DNA of 64,000 bases from Engraulis encrasicolus (lineage: Eukaryota; Chordata; Actinopteri; Clupeiformes; Engraulidae). The position numbers were made by a program, and so were the translations under genes. The stretch lies in the NCBI RefSeq assembly GCF_034702125.1, contig NC_085860.1, forward strand, positions 52,222,393-52,286,392, written 5' to 3'. Of the stretch, positions 21,945 through 34,772 are shown piece by piece. Below the pieces are notes generated by a model. The model ran no database searches and was not told where the DNA came from. It saw nothing but the letters and a program-made list of their open reading frames with translations. The number at the start of each line of letters is the position of its first letter. The stretch's first letter is position 1.

Positions 21945-22902
21945 TTTGGAACCTGTAGGTAGCCTGTCCGAATTCTGTCCTTGTTTTGTTACAAGACAAT
22001 GGGTTCTCATCATACGAACGGTTTAATTTATTGCATATCAGAGAATGAGCAGTACTTCCCCGCAGTTGGCTGTTAGCTAAATGTGTAATGTAATAGTTGG
22101 ATACTGAACAAATTCTGTTTATGGCAATTTTAGACTTCTGCAATTTGGCTTTATATTTTCTAAATTTTGTCATAACTGAGACGGAGGCTGCTTCCCCGAA
22201 ATGCAGGGCTATTTTACTTCTCAGTGTTTAATTTAGAACTGCAGGTCGTACAGTAATAGTTGGACATCTTTCTGTTTTGTTTTGTCAAAATTGATGAAAG
22301 TTTTTTTTCCTACTTTCCAATCTGTTAAAGCTGTATGCTCACAGATTGGAGAGGGGGGGAATGGTTGGTCAGTAACTTTCAATAGAAGATGACCATGAAA
22401 AAGAAACAGTAATAAATAATAAATGATAATAATAATAATAGTAACATGAAAAATGAATTAGGGAAAAAAAATATATGACAAACCCAGCATGTGGGATTTT
22501 AGGGCCTAAAAGACTAGTCAAGGCCAGACATAGGCCTCGGACCAATCAGATCAGTCCGTATAGAGTCAAAAGACTCACTGTCGTGGTTGGGACTATTTAT
22601 TCTGACCAGGAAGTCCATCTTATTTCTGAGTGAATGTGTGTAAATGGGAAACCAACTCTTCTTAAGAGCTTAATTTACCTTAACTCACAACACTATAGTC
22701 TTTGCAAGTGGCAAAGTTATTTTTTTTTGTTTTGTTTTTCTCTTGGATCTGAATTATTTTAGCCACTTGTGTTGCCTAAATCTGTGACACATGGTGACAC
22801 TTGAACCTTGGCAAGACGCTGAGGAACTTTTTTTGATAGGCTATTTTGTTTTGTGTCTCCACCACGTTAGTTATATCTCTTGAAGCAAGCTCATTTAGTA
22901 TC

Positions 22903-23643
22903 ATGAGTAACACCAATCCTGAGCCTGATAATGGTGGAGATATTGAATTTATGGAAAAAAGGCATTCTGGCTCCTCAACTTATGTGAGGCGATGGAATGT
23001 AAAATATGGCTTTAATGGAAGCCTTACAATTGAAAATTGTGAGGCCTTATTAGAAAATGTGCTTCTTCGCCACAAAGAAAAAATGGCTGAGTATGAAGAA
23101 GAAGCCAGAGTGTGTGAATTGTGGCTTGCTGAAGCAAAACTTAGGAATAGGCAAATGACGCATATGCAAATTGACAAAGTACATGATGATGTTACTGTTG
23201 TGTATGTGTCTGATGACCATGTGTTGACTGTTACAAGGTGTGAGGAAGGAGGTCAATATCAGAACCCTCCACTCACAACATCCTGTATTTTAGTTGTTCC
23301 CCCTGCTCTCCCTGTCGCTCTTGCCGTAGCACGAGTTGAACGGACGCCTGTCCCATTTCCTCTCTACTCACACAATGTGTTAAAGGGGGTGATGACCCTC
23401 GAGGTCAATTCTGCCACCCCTACAATGAGTAGAACAAATACTCGCTCCCAATCCTCAGTAGTGGAAAATTATTCCCAGACTGCAGATCGGGACTTATTGG
23501 ATGATTTTCGAGCACTCTCTTTCCCAAAGACTGAGAATCCAGTGCGTGGCAGCCGTGCCCAGAGACGAAAATATAATTTGTGCTTTGCATGTGGCATGAC
23601 GGGTCATTGGGCTCGAGATTGTTCCCTAGATAAGAAGAACTGA
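22903..23643 (+). CDS. gag: Gag-like protein with CCHC zinc knuckle
   Basis: A 246-residue frame from ATG at 22903; the frame is also open upstream to about 22846 without an ATG. It starts MSNTNPEPDNGGDIEFMEKR, has a charged, probably helical stretch (ENVLLRHKEKMAEYEEEARV) and ends with a zinc knuckle CFACGMTGHWARDC (C-x2-C-x4-H-x4-C) near residues 228-241. The knuckle is typical of retroelement nucleocapsid and binds RNA. The protein is short for a full Gag and I do not recognise a canonical capsid domain. It is the only intact gene of the LTR element, so other proteins would have to be supplied in trans. Confidence 0.75.
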   Translation: MSNTNPEPDNGGDIEFMEKRHSGSSTYVRRWNVKYGFNGSLTIENCEALLENVLLRHKEKMAEYEEEARVCELWLAEAKLRNRQMTHMQIDKVHDDVTVVYVSDDHVLTVTRCEEGGQYQNPPLTTSCILVVPPALPVALAVARVERTPVPFPLYSHNVLKGVMTLEVNSATPTMSRTNTRSQSSVVENYSQTADRDLLDDFRALSFPKTENPVRGSRAQRRKYNLCFACGMTGHWARDCSLDKKN

Positions 23644-26600
23644 TTTGTCCAATCTCTAGTGTGCACCCAATTTGCTTTTAATTCAGTGGAAGTTAGCTGG
23701 CCATGGCAATAACTTGCGAAATATCCCTTCCACTTTGTTAATGAGCAGTGAGTGGGACATAACGTAACACTTTTTCTAAATTGATAGGTTACCTGTCTGT
23801 ATGTCTGTGTTTGTCTAAATGGGCCCATGTATATGTTTGTGTCCATGTTCATGTTCATGTTTGTCCATGTTTGTTTATGTTTGAATGCCGGCTGTGTGAA
23901 TGCTGTGTGTGTGGGTGTGTGTCACTCTCCGGGTTGTGTATGTGAGTGATTTGCCTCACTGAGTGCACGTAAAGAATGAGTGATTGTGACGTCTAGTGAA
24001 GGACGGTCTGGTCCGTGTTGGTGTGATCCTCCAGAATGTCCGAGAGACATTTGACTTTCCTGAGTATAAACAGCAAAACAATGGGTATGTGTTTTTATTT
24101 CATGCAAAGTTATTTTTGGGGACCATTTTTGTTCTGTCGCATATGGTAGGCTGTGGCGACATGGAGGTTTGTCATCCTGTTCTTTTCATTTTGTTTTTAT
24201 ACATTTTGTTTTCACAATGTATTTGTTTTTGTTTGTGAACTTTCATTGTGAACCTGCAACTTTCTAGAAGCCAAGACCATTTAATTTTGAGTAGTCTTTG
24301 AAACTTTCACATGTTTCATAAGCCCTAATGAATCTGTTTGTTTTTTTGTGTGGTTATTTTGGAGTTTTTATACTGGTTTGAACGTAGGTCTATGCTTTTC
24401 TGAGGGATTATTCTGTTTTCTTTCCCCTTTTCTTTTAATCCGTTCAGACATAGTGTTATGAATTTCCTGTTACCTGAATGGCACTACTGAATTTGTGATG
24501 CATTGATCACGACACTGTGTTATGTCATTATCCTGCAGTACTGTGGTACTTAACTTTTCAATGACTGTTACTGGATGTCGCTGGAGGTCCGGTGTGCATG
24601 AAGGCGCTTCTTCACACTGGGTTCTACCTCGACTGTGCCGTAAGTTGGGTTTACCTAACTGGACTCACTTGTCTGGTCATTAAAGAGACACTATGCAACT
24701 TTTTCATAGTCATGACATGGCTTGGTACTCAAGATTTTGCTTGACTGACCCGTGATGGGGAAAATGGCAATATTTCCATCACCGCCTAGTGCTCCTGCTC
24801 CGAAACAGCACTTGCAGTTTTGCCTGGCGGCGCCGCGCCTTTTGTTGTTGTGCAATTTGTGGCCGCTAGGGGCGTCTAGATTTCTATGCTGTATGAGCGG
24901 AGCGAGACCTATTCCTTCGTTTGCTAAGCAGCAGCCAAGGAGGTCTACATAAGGCAGCAGCTTGCTGAAAGCTGGCTACTGGCTACTGGCTAGCTGATTG
25001 TAAAATATCACGCTGGCATGCAGTGAAAACAACGAATGGGACTGCAAATAAATCACGAGATAATTGAGATGAAAGGTTTGGACAGGCAAATAAATAGCTT
25101 GTGTGAACATTGGAAAAGGGCTTCAAACCGGAGAGAGCCGAACGCCAAAAGATGGGGATTTTATCATTCATTCACTACACTGGGATGTATGCATTAGCAT
25201 TCTCAAAACCCACGCCACCTCGTTTAGTTTACAAAGATACACAAATGTATACGAGTTGAAATCTGATGTCGCACATTTTATTTGATGTCAAAGGACACAA
25301 TCAGTCGAGCGAGGCTAAAAATATGTTGTTGCCGATCAAGAGGAGACGAAACGTGATCTCTAGTCGGCATATGGATGTCCACTTTCACTTTCAACACCAC
25401 AGGAGATAAAACCGCGTCTTGTCACCTCGACTTCGAAATCGTTATTATGACAACAAAATAGCCGTTTCCTCGTTCTTCTAATGTAGGCTACAGGTACTAT
25501 ATAGTTACTGGAAATGTGAAATAAAGACGGGGATATCTGCCGAGAACAAGTGGATCAAATAATATCCATCTGAGGGAAGTGCAAACATGATTGCAGTTGT
25601 GTGGAGTGAATTACGAAGCAGCCAACTCATAAGCAAGGGGGGGAATCTCACATATGATAAAGCCCCTTAGAAGTGGAGAGAACTGAATGCAAGGAAGGGA
25701 ATCTGGTTAATTACAGAAGACGACGAAATTTAATTCGCACATAATCTCGAAGCCAATGTCTGTCTAATTTAGTTCAATGCACATTTTCGGCAGAACCACT
25801 AGAGGCCGCTATAAAGTTGTTTATATGTATGTGTTTATGTCAAAGTTGCATAGGATCGCTTTAAAGCAGTTGGTTTGTTTTTGCTATCTCCCAACTGTGA
25901 TTTATTTCTTTATTTTATTTGTCAGTTTTGTTTGACTCTGTCTGGGTTTTATTTTGCTTTAAGGATGGTTTATGGTTGGTTATGTCTAAATGTACAAGTT
26001 GGGTGAGATTTTACCTTACATTTTATATAGGCCTAAGCCTACTTGTTTCAAAATATTATGAGACGCAGTTATGATTTAATTTTATTGCTTTTAAAAGTGG
26101 TTATGTGCCACAGGTTTATGTGAGGACAAATCTCATCCTATCTTATTAGTTGTAACGATGTGGACAGCAAGGTGGTTTGTGTTGACAGTTTGATGTATTG
26201 TGTGTTGTGTTTTGATGGCGTGTTCCCGTACTTTGTTTTTTCTCTCCCTGTTTTAAGTGCGCTGTCCTCACTGACGGGAGTTGAGCTAAGCCCCTACATC
26301 TACCATGACCTCATGAACACCGACAGTGAGAACTGCATGCCAATATGTTTGGTTCTGTTGCGAAGTGTTTAATGCAGACCTAACTACTAGCCAACTATGT
26401 CTGTGGCTGTAGTAATTTTATAATAATAATAATAATAATAACTTGGTTTTATATAGCGCCTTTCAAGGAACCCAAGGTCGCTTTATATTTTTACATTTTA
26501 TGTTGCATGCTTGTTGTTTTCCATGTGCCGATTCTGTCCATTTGTGTGTAACGGGTTGAACCGTGCAGTTCACCAGACAATGTGTCCCCCAGTCTTGCTG

Positions 26601-29308
26601 TAGTACGCTGTACGCTTGGCCACTGAGTGCCTAATTAGTTAGTGGCGACTAGGCCAAGGTTTTTTTGTTTTTTTTTAACAAACCCCCGAAATAGAAGGCT
26701 TTTAGAGCTCTCCCGGTGTTTGAGTGTCTATGGGGGGTTTAACCTCTGCCTTTGTGGTCTGTGCTGAGGTCCGGTTACGCGCGGACAAGCACCCTGGCCA
26801 CGTCCCTTTTGTCTGTGTTTAGGTTGGACAGACCCTGTTATCCGAACTGTTCTACCTCCTCTCGCCCTGTCATGTTGTGAGGAGAGTGTCGCCGAGGGTC
26901 TGATCATTTCAATTCACCATGGGCAGTTGGCCCATCGCTGTTTTGCCCAAACATATATATATATTTTTTTACATTCTTTTCTGTTTGTTTGTTTTCTTTG
27001 GTTTGTGTCGTGCTGGCCGCCTCCTCCCTTCCCGTCTATTTAGATGGCTGTCCGGAGTGTTTACGCACTCCTGCAATATTTAGGGCAGACACTCTGGATT
27101 TCCCCCTTCCTTTTTATTTCAGCGGCACGGCCAGTTTAGAGTATTTTGTGATTTGTTTTATGTTTTGTGTCAGTACATCAAATACTTTTTTTATGTCAAC
27201 AAAAGGGAACGTCTCTGTGCATATCTATCCGAACCTGTTGTGCCTTGGTGTACTGGTTATTACCTCTGGGGAGGTTCTCCCAGTGGTGTAGTTATGCAAT
27301 TGCAGTCCACAGTTGATAATTCATTTCTTGACTAATTGACGTCAGGTCCACTCTGCTATGCATGGAGTATTTTCAGGGCTTTACTGGATGTAGTAAAGTT
27401 GTTTTTCATCATTTTGTTGTACTTTTGATAAATGTTGTCCTCATGTAATAGTGCTGTCTATTTTATTTCAAGTATTGGTTATGCGACAATGTTTGGGTTT
27501 TGTTTTGTCGGCACTGGTGACATGGGTTTTTGTTTGTTTTTATTTTATAGCTCTCTTCTCTGTTCCAGCTGCACCCGTCTCCTGGTTACTGTCTGTGTGT
27601 GGTTAAGATGCCCACTGAGCGCTTCTTTCTGTGCGGCACATTGCTGACTGTGTTTGCCTTTTCCTGTATTGATGTATGCACCTCTGTGATGGAGGGTGCA
27701 GGGTGTTTGGAAGTGTTTGTGTTTTACTTTTTTTACTTTTTTATTTGGTTTACAACTTTCTGGGTTATGCTGTATTTTGTTTTTATTTTCTCTCCAACTT
27801 GGTTTGATTTGTGTTAACAATTATCCTCCTCGTTTACTGTGCTCAAAGCCTGTTTAGGTATGACTTCAGTGTTATTGAGTCATGTGGATGACACATGCCT
27901 CAAACAGGAGAGACATTTTAGGATATTTACAGATGTTTTATGCATCATGTTTTATTTTGTTTGGTAATTCTTTAAAGCACATGGAATAATGACTGTTTTT
28001 GAAATGTGCTACTCCTCAAATTAATGAATAGTGCATAAAACAAATGCATGTTAAATGAGATCTTGTTCTGAAACTTCACCCCTAACCAAACCTAACACAT
28101 TTACTTACAATGTTGATTTCACTAACCATATTTAGAAACACATTGAGAATGATAAATGTTTAGAGTAGAATGCTTTTCGCTGTTCTTCATTTTCAGCAGG
28201 AAAAGTTCCAAGTTGCACGCAGGGCCGCTGACAGATTTGGCTGGGCCCCGGACAAAGTCATCTGAAAGGCCCCCCTCACCCAATACATGCAATGTAGTGA
28301 GGACCCAATCCTGCCCCCCCCTTCTCCCAGGGCCCGGGGCAACTGTTCCCTTTGTCCCCCCTTGTCAGCTTCCTTGGTTGCACGTTAAGACTTGGAGTGG
28401 AGAGAGCTGACTGGTTGCATCAAAAGGGACTGCATGTTTACATACCGTCCGTCTCAGTACTGGTGAGCAAGGAGCCAATGGAGAATGCAAGTGTGAGACT
28501 GTGTTTTTCCTTACAAGTTGGACATTTTCTATGAACATGGACTTTGAGAGTGGATACAAATCCAAAGATGATTGATAGACACTGATGATGAAGTGAATAT
28601 TACGTGTACCTGTCATACATGGCTTATGTGTGTTTAAGACTTCATTGAGAGAACAAGAAATAATGATTTTCTTTTAACATTGTGTATATTCGAAACATAG
28701 GTATGATTTTGTTCCTAATTTTATGTGATTAGAATGACACCATAGATGTTTTGACTACGCTATACCAATTTAAAATCTTTTAGGAATGCCTTAGTTGCTC
28801 CCTATGCTCATGTGAAAGCTGCTGGTCCAGAACTTAAATATTTATGTTGACCTAGGTGATTGGCAGGAAATCGACACTTCTCTCTCTCTCAGCAGTAACC
28901 CTGGTTATTAAAGGAGTCTACTGGTCAGACAAGTTGAAACCTTTGCCCACAACGAGGTTGGGGAGGTATTTGTGCTTCTGTCTGGATGACAGATCTTTAT
29001 AGTGTCTGATTCAAAGTGACGCTCTGCGTTGTCTATGCAGATGCACGTGTGCCATCAGAATGATTCCAATGGATGAAAAAAAAGAAAACTGCTGACTTTG
29101 AGAAGGACGTTTCCTGGACAAGCATGGGTACAGCCTTGTTTAAGAACTGAGACAATTTGGAACTGTTAATAACTAATATGGAGCAGACTAACGCAGTGTA
29201 ATGGTTCTGAATAACTGAATAACTCTGACCGTTATATTTGAATATTTTCATTCTACACACCATGCGTAAAAGCCATGGTGATTGTTTAGTGATAATGATT
29301 ATATTTTC
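23644..29308 (+). other. Long T-rich internal region of the LTR element without pol
   Basis: Apart from the nested TTAA element at 24684-25860, the sequence is TTTTGTTT-rich with open frames of at most about 100 codons. None carries reverse transcriptase, RNase H, protease or integrase motifs that I can find in three plus frames. An ATA(ATA)n tract lies near 26415-26440. Confidence 0.6.
24684..25860. mobile_element. TTAA-flanked element nested in the LTR element
   Basis: TTAA occurs at 24680-24683 and 25861-25864. The ends AGAGACACTATGCAACTTT and AAAGTTGCATAGGATCGCT form an imperfect inverted repeat. The 1.18-kb interior has no recognised coding sequence. TTAA targets fit Kolobok- or piggyBac-type elements. 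As it lies within the LTR element, it either inserted later or is carried by the family. Confidence 0.7.
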
Positions 29309-29323
29309 AAGAGGAGGGAATTA
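29309..29323 (+). other. Polypurine tract of the LTR element
   Basis: AAGAGGAGGGAA lies within 15 bases of the 3' LTR start, where plus-strand priming takes place in LTR elements. Confidence 0.7.
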
Positions 29324-29870
29324 TGTTAATAAATTTATACATGTATTATTGAAAATATACAATGTGATAAAAGTGTAACCTTTCGTTAGGAGTTTATTGG
29401 TTATACTTTGGTATCCTGTTAGTCTCGCTCTCTCCCTCTCCCTTGCTCATTGATTTATGTGACGTCTCAGAGACATCTCTCCCCTCCCAGTCTGTCCCAG
29501 ACCACTTTGCTGAACTTTGTTTAGGCTATGGAAGCTATCAATCACAGGCCAGTCGCCACTAAGAGCCCATCACGGAACCAGGGGGAGACGAGACCTTATA
29601 TGTCACTATTCTATAGTTTTACATATTCATGATAGGAAAGATGACGTCATGGACTGGGGGGACTGGGACTGTTTTAAATAAGTTTGTTTCTGTATACACT
29701 TCAGGACTTGCTGGGTATTTCCCCACGCAGTAACTCCTCCGGCCGTTAAACAATAAAATCTGCTCGCAGATTTTAAATGCTACCTCTGTTTCCTGTGTGT
29801 TCTTTCAGGTCAATTTGATTTTAAGGTAATACAGTGAAATTGTTAAAGTGATAATGTGAATTTATTCACA
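29324..29870 (+). repeat. 3' LTR
   Basis: 547 bp, the same length as the 5' LTR and without visible differences, followed by the GTGAC target duplication. Confidence 0.92.
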
Positions 29871-30581
29871 GTGACCAATGCAAATGTAATCTACAGGTCC
29901 AATGTCTTTCGTTTATTCTTTCCCAACACCACCAATTGACTTGCATTGGCTTTCTGCCAATGCTTTCCCACCAAAAAGGGGCGTAACGCACATGGCACAC
30001 GTCACGCCGTTCATGCGTATTGGACAGAGGACATACATGCTGAGCGAGCCAAATAAGGTGTGGGGCCTGGTCGCCAACCTCCAGTACCTACGTGTACTAA
30101 AGGGATTGCTGGCTTTAAGTTTTATTCAGAATTAAAGTGTGTTACTGCCAAATTAAAATCGTCATGTAAACGAAGCCAATGTGGTCATTTCCACTGGTCA
30201 ACTTCTAGAATACTGTTCCTATATGAGTTGCCCAGATTAGATAACCTTAGACCTTGTCGACATGGCAGAGAGAAAATGCAGTTTATTTTTCTCAAAATCT
30301 GAACCTGTTTGTGGGCAAGCGTACATATCGTGATTGGCAGGGTAGAACGTGAATGCTAAAACGCACAAGTCCATCAAATATGAATCACAAAATGCTTAGG
30401 CATATGTTTGGCAGTTGCAAACATGCACACCAACAACATTGTCAGGATAAACTTTGCCTTGGTTGTGCTTTACGTCACTGCGACAGCAAAAGGACTTTAA
30501 CACACTACTCTTGCACTTCCCAATTTTAAAGTGGCATGTGAATGTAACATAAGTAAAATGGAGAAGAGGTGGGAGACTCAC

Positions 30582-30682
30582 CTGAATATGCACTCTACAG
30601 CTTTATCCTTACACTCTTTCAGGATAATCAGGACTTCCTCAAATGGCTGCTGCAGCTTCAGGTCAGAGTTCCCTCTCAACAC
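30582..30682 (-). CDS. rnf213: RNF213-like exon F, upstream of the RING
   Basis: A 101-bp exon reading VLRGNSDLKLQQPFEEVLII and LKECKDKAVECIF. The acceptor is TTGCACAG, preceded by a long (TG)n tract in the sense strand, and the donor is CAG|GTGAGT. It enters in phase 0 from exon H (ending KKLGE) and leaves AG, completed by G of the RING exon. Both neighbouring introns are very long because of inserted elements. Confidence 0.75.
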
Positions 30683-30698
30683 CTGTGCAACACAAGTG

Positions 30699-30818
<120 letters not shown>

Positions 30819-31921
30819 CCATAGTGTATGTTTCAGAGTTTTTCACACTCCAACGTCCAGAACAGACAATGTGGGGATTTAGCCAGTGTGTCTGTGTGTG
30901 TTAGATTGTGGCTCGGGCTGTTTTTTTCTGTCAGAGCCCGGCCCTCGACCGACAGAAAAGTTCTCGAATCCGACCCGTACCCGAGGCGAATTACATTTTT
31001 TTGTGTCCGAGCCCGACCGAAGCCCGAGACCAGTGGCATGACAACAGATCCATGTGCGCAAGCAAGATTACCTATGCGGGCTCCATATTCAATATAGCAC
31101 GTAATAAATAGCCAGGATAGGCAAATACATTAGGATGATGCAATTTACAGCAGCCTAATTTAACACACACAAACACACGTGACGGCACACCGTATATTTC
31201 TTTTGTGTTAGACTAGCCAGAGATGCATGGGAGGGGCATGAGAGCATAAGTGCGGCTACCGGAGTAGTTGTTACGTTGCTGTTGTGCAAATAAATCCCTG
31301 TGAGCCCCGTGAAGCTGCCCCTTGTTGTTAAGAAGGATATAGGGAAGTTAACCCCGAAGAACAGTAGCCTGTTCGGCCCTGGAAGCTCTAAGAGAATGCA
31401 TTTTCCCCTTATCTCCATGCGGTCAAGATAATATTCGCAAAGGATAACATTAGCATAACTGTACAGTAAAAGTGACAACAATTAAGAACCTACGTGAAGG
31501 ACATGACATGATATCAAAATGATGTCACAGGCTGACACAATAGTAACAGTAAACCTCTCCGCCCCAACTTTACTCCACATAATGTCTGTGTGCATCTTCT
31601 CTATCCATATTATGCTTCTCTTGATAGCCCATACTGTGAGTGTAATAGTGATATTTAGTCATTTTGCCTTGAAGGCATAATAAAACTTAGACGTACGCTA
31701 AACAAAAAGACTGCATGTTTACTGACAACTGCTAATTTGGCGATTATTAAGAAAGCAAGTTGACTCGGCATCCGTGCTTAATAGGCTGACCTGGAGTGAG
31801 CGTCCAAATGTTGCCTCTGGTAACTGGCACTCTGTTTGCATACAGCCAATAATCTCTTGCACAAATAGCCTACCAATATTTTAATTTATGCATATTCAAT
31901 AATATCCAATTAGGAAATCTG

Positions 31922-32112
31922 CTCGCACTCAAAAATATGCCGTGCTGTATTTACAAAGGTGCAAACGTTTCGGGTGATCCCATCCTCAGTGCAAAAAAAG
32001 GTCACCCGAAACGTTTGCACTTTCGCAAATACAGCCCGGCACATTGTGAGATCATTAAAAACCCACTTTATTTTGGCATCTCTTTTCAAGTCTTTTTTGA
32101 GTGCGAGCTCCA
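31922..32112. repeat. Nested hairpin sequence
   Basis: The outer arms are GCTCGCACTCAAAAA near 31922 and TTTTTTGAGTGCGAGC near 32095. Inner arms GTGCAAACGTTTCGGGTGA near 31961 and TCACCCGAAACGTTTGCAC near 32002 extend through GTATTTACAAAG and CTTTCGCAAATAC. The spacing between the inner arms is about 25 bp. This looks like a foldback remnant of a fish repeat. Confidence 0.8.
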
Positions 32113-32173
32113 GATTTTCTGACTTTGCATTACTCAATATTCCAAGTCAACGCACCACCACATAACTAAAGCC

Positions 32174-32607
32174 CAGAGCCGGCTACAGAACCAAGTTGTT
32201 GGACGGGCATTTGATGGAGTATGGGGGGGGCACATTGGTTGGGGGTATGGGGGTCCTCCCCCGGAAAATATGGCATTTCTTAGATGCAATTTCCTGTTTC
32301 AGCTCTATACGGAACAGTACTTTTGTTTCTAAATACAGGACAATCCCATTATTTCAAGGGATCACTGGTCACTTATTATTTCACATTTAGGTCTATTGAC
32401 AATGTCTAAATAGTGTAGCCTATTCCTTTATTTATTTATTAGGGCTATGGTGGTTAATGACTGATGGAATTTAATCTTGTACTTCATATTTATCGTATTC
32501 AGAAAAAAAACTCATTTGTTGCATATTAATGACCGTATCAGCATGTTTAGGTGAATAGGCCCAGGGGGGGCAATGCCCCCCAATGCCCCCCCGTGGCGCC
32601 GGCCCTG
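32174..32607. mobile_element. hAT-like MITE with exact 8-bp TSD
   Basis: The exact duplication CTAAAGCC lies at 32166-32173 and 32608-32615. The ends are CAGAGCCGGCTACAG and GTGGCGCCGGCCCTG, a CAGRGCCGGC-type inverted repeat. The 434-bp interior is non-coding, with G-runs near both ends. A second copy in opposite orientation is at 61744-62220. Confidence 0.92.
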
Positions 32608-32832
32608 CTAAAGCCACATTGAAAGGCGCAGGCCCTCTTTTTTATTTTTTAAATTTTTTGCATATCCAATTACTCATTTTTTTAATCACAAAAACTGATG
32701 TTTGCATGAACTGAAACGTGTCCTCTAGTTGTTTATAATTGTTTTATATTGTAATAGACCAGAGCGGTAGTCTCGTTGAGGCGTTTACTGTCAAAACAGA
32801 GCTGTTGTTACAGCCACAACTCTCCAACTTAA

Positions 32833-33247
32833 AGGGACAGTTTGGTCAATTTCAACATGCAGTTGTATTGCTCACGCTACCCTTGACTTTTCAGTACCTG
32901 GTGATGCCACATTTGTCGGCTCAGCCCTTTCCGAGATATGAGCAATTCTAATGGGGGCAGCGTTTGTTTACATTTTTTTTAAATGAAACATAGGCCAACT
33001 CCAAATATTTTCCCAAAAGGTACTGCTGTTTGCTAGTTGTCTGCTGATGTTTTATAACCTTTTGGATGTTTTTGGGAATAAATAAAAATGTTTTTTTTTT
33101 AAATGTAAACAAAGAGCTGCCCCCATTACAATGACCAGGATCTCGGAACCGGCTGAAGAAGAAGAAAAAAAAAATGTCTCGGGCACTGACAAGTCCAGGG
33201 TAGTGTGAGCATTACAACTGCATGTTGAAATTGACCAAACTGTCCCT
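32833..33247. mobile_element. TTAA-flanked MITE
   Basis: TTAA duplications are at 32829-32832 and 33248-33251. The ends AGGGACAGTTTGGTCAATTT and AAATTGACCAAACTGTCCCT are perfect inverted repeats, and the arms continue (CAACATGCAGTTGTA, GTACC/GGCACTGACAAGTCCAGGGTA) for much of the element. It is non-coding, 415 bp. A relative lies at 5285-5566. Confidence 0.92.
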
Positions 33248-33484
33248 TTAACGGGTAAATCATTCCTCTCTCCTAGACATTCTGTACACATTCCATAGAA
33301 CACACAGACACGCGCCCCACTTAACCCCTTAGCTCAAGGCACTAACACAATAATAGCACAGACAATAACAGGAACAGACCATTAACAGAACACAATTAAC
33401 ACGGGTTATCACAATATGTTTGTCCCGAGTCCGGCCCGTCGGGTTCTGACCAGGCCCGTCAGGCTTCGGTGGGGTTGCTACACT

Positions 33485-33488
<4 letters not shown>

Positions 33489-33578
<90 letters not shown>
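33489..33578. repeat. (GT)n microsatellite
   Basis: About 90 bp of nearly uninterrupted GT. The sequence before it (CCGACCCG-type boxes at 30940-31030 and CCCGTCGGGTTCTGACC near 33437) suggests flanks of an older element enclosing 30.9-33.5 kb, not demonstrated. Confidence 0.9.
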
Positions 33579-33579
<1 letters not shown>

Positions 33580-34772
33580 CTAGAACACACTGTTGGGGTC
33601 AAAATGATTTGCCTCCTCTCCTGAAATTAGATAGCTGTCTTGATTTTTCAGTAAGAATTACCATTCAGAATTTCTGTTATTACTATGGAAACAATGTTCA
33701 ATGTATACTTCATTGTTACACCAAGAGATTGGATACCACCCAGATACTCAAACATTTTTGCTCCCATAAGTTGAGTGCCACACCACAGTAATACCTTTTT
33801 TCTGTAGTTTTTTTCTCTAAAATTTGTTAATATTCTAAAAGATTATGATCAAAAACGTAAACAATGTCACAACTTGAATATTGCACCTCAGCATTGTATC
33901 AAAACACAGCTTATGTGATTGTTAAAGGGGCATTCCACCGGTGGAGACATGAATATGTTACTGAAAGTGGGTCATATGTATAGTAGAATAGTAACATACA
34001 TTTCTAATTTGGTGCCTTCTTGGCCAAGAAAAGGCAGAAAATGACTTTTTAGTGCTTGAGGATTTGTGACAACAATCCCCATAATGCACTGCAATGCTCA
34101 AGTTCCAAAGGCCACACCTAGTTATTTGGGACTCTATGCATCATCCCTCCCTCAGCTTGCAGGCAGTGTTGCCAGATTGGGCTGTTTCCTGCCCAATTGG
34201 GCTGCTTAGGATGGTCGTGTGCGGGTAAAAATGGCATTTAGCAGAAAAACCTGCCCAATTTTAGCCATAGAAATCAATAGAATTGGGCGGGATTTTGAGC
34301 TTCTAGGCTGGTTTTGAGCAGTTTTTGGGCTGGAAATCATCAGCCTCATCTGGCAACCCTGCTTGCAGGTGCATCACAGTGGGACAGACATCACTGGAAA
34401 GGAGAAGCTGGAGCACACTGCAGCTTAGTTTTCAAGACTTTATTTTGTGCACACACACGACCAAAATTTCTGTGTTGCTACACCTTCTTCAGAGTCAAAT
34501 GATAGCAAGAGAGAGACACACATTTCAAGACTTGACATTCACAGGTGATCCTACTTGGTTTGGCTAAATTGGTCTGATCTCATTGCAGGTAATTGACCCC
34601 ACCCCCAACACCAGGACAAGATTGTAGACAATTCACCTTTCCGCGGCCACCCCCCAAAATGGTAACTGACCAATCATAGCATAGCAACAGTTACTAAGCT
34701 CGGGACCTTGGTCAAGCCAGCCATTTTGATGAATGGAAGTCTATGAGAGAGATCCCGAGTTTGGAAGATAAA

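Larger units (their letters stand above)
20730..29870 (+). mobile_element. Complete LTR retrotransposon with gag but no recognisable pol
   Basis: Two 547-bp LTRs (20730-21276 and 29324-29870), apparently identical by eye, begin TG and end CA and are flanked by a 5-bp target duplication GTGAC (20725-20729 and 29871-29875). A primer-binding-site-like TGGTCC box follows the 5' LTR and a purine tract GAGGAGGGAA precedes the 3' LTR. The only sizeable open frame is a short Gag-like protein at 22903-23643. The remaining 5.7 kb is T-rich, has no recognisable protease, reverse transcriptase or integrase, and contains a nested TTAA element. This makes it non-autonomous and, given LTR identity, recently inserted. 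Confidence 0.9.

Noticed and set aside
22846..22902. Gag start upstream of the ATG at 22903
   Set aside because: The frame is open but has no ATG upstream of 22903, whereas 22903 begins a plausible MSNTN start.
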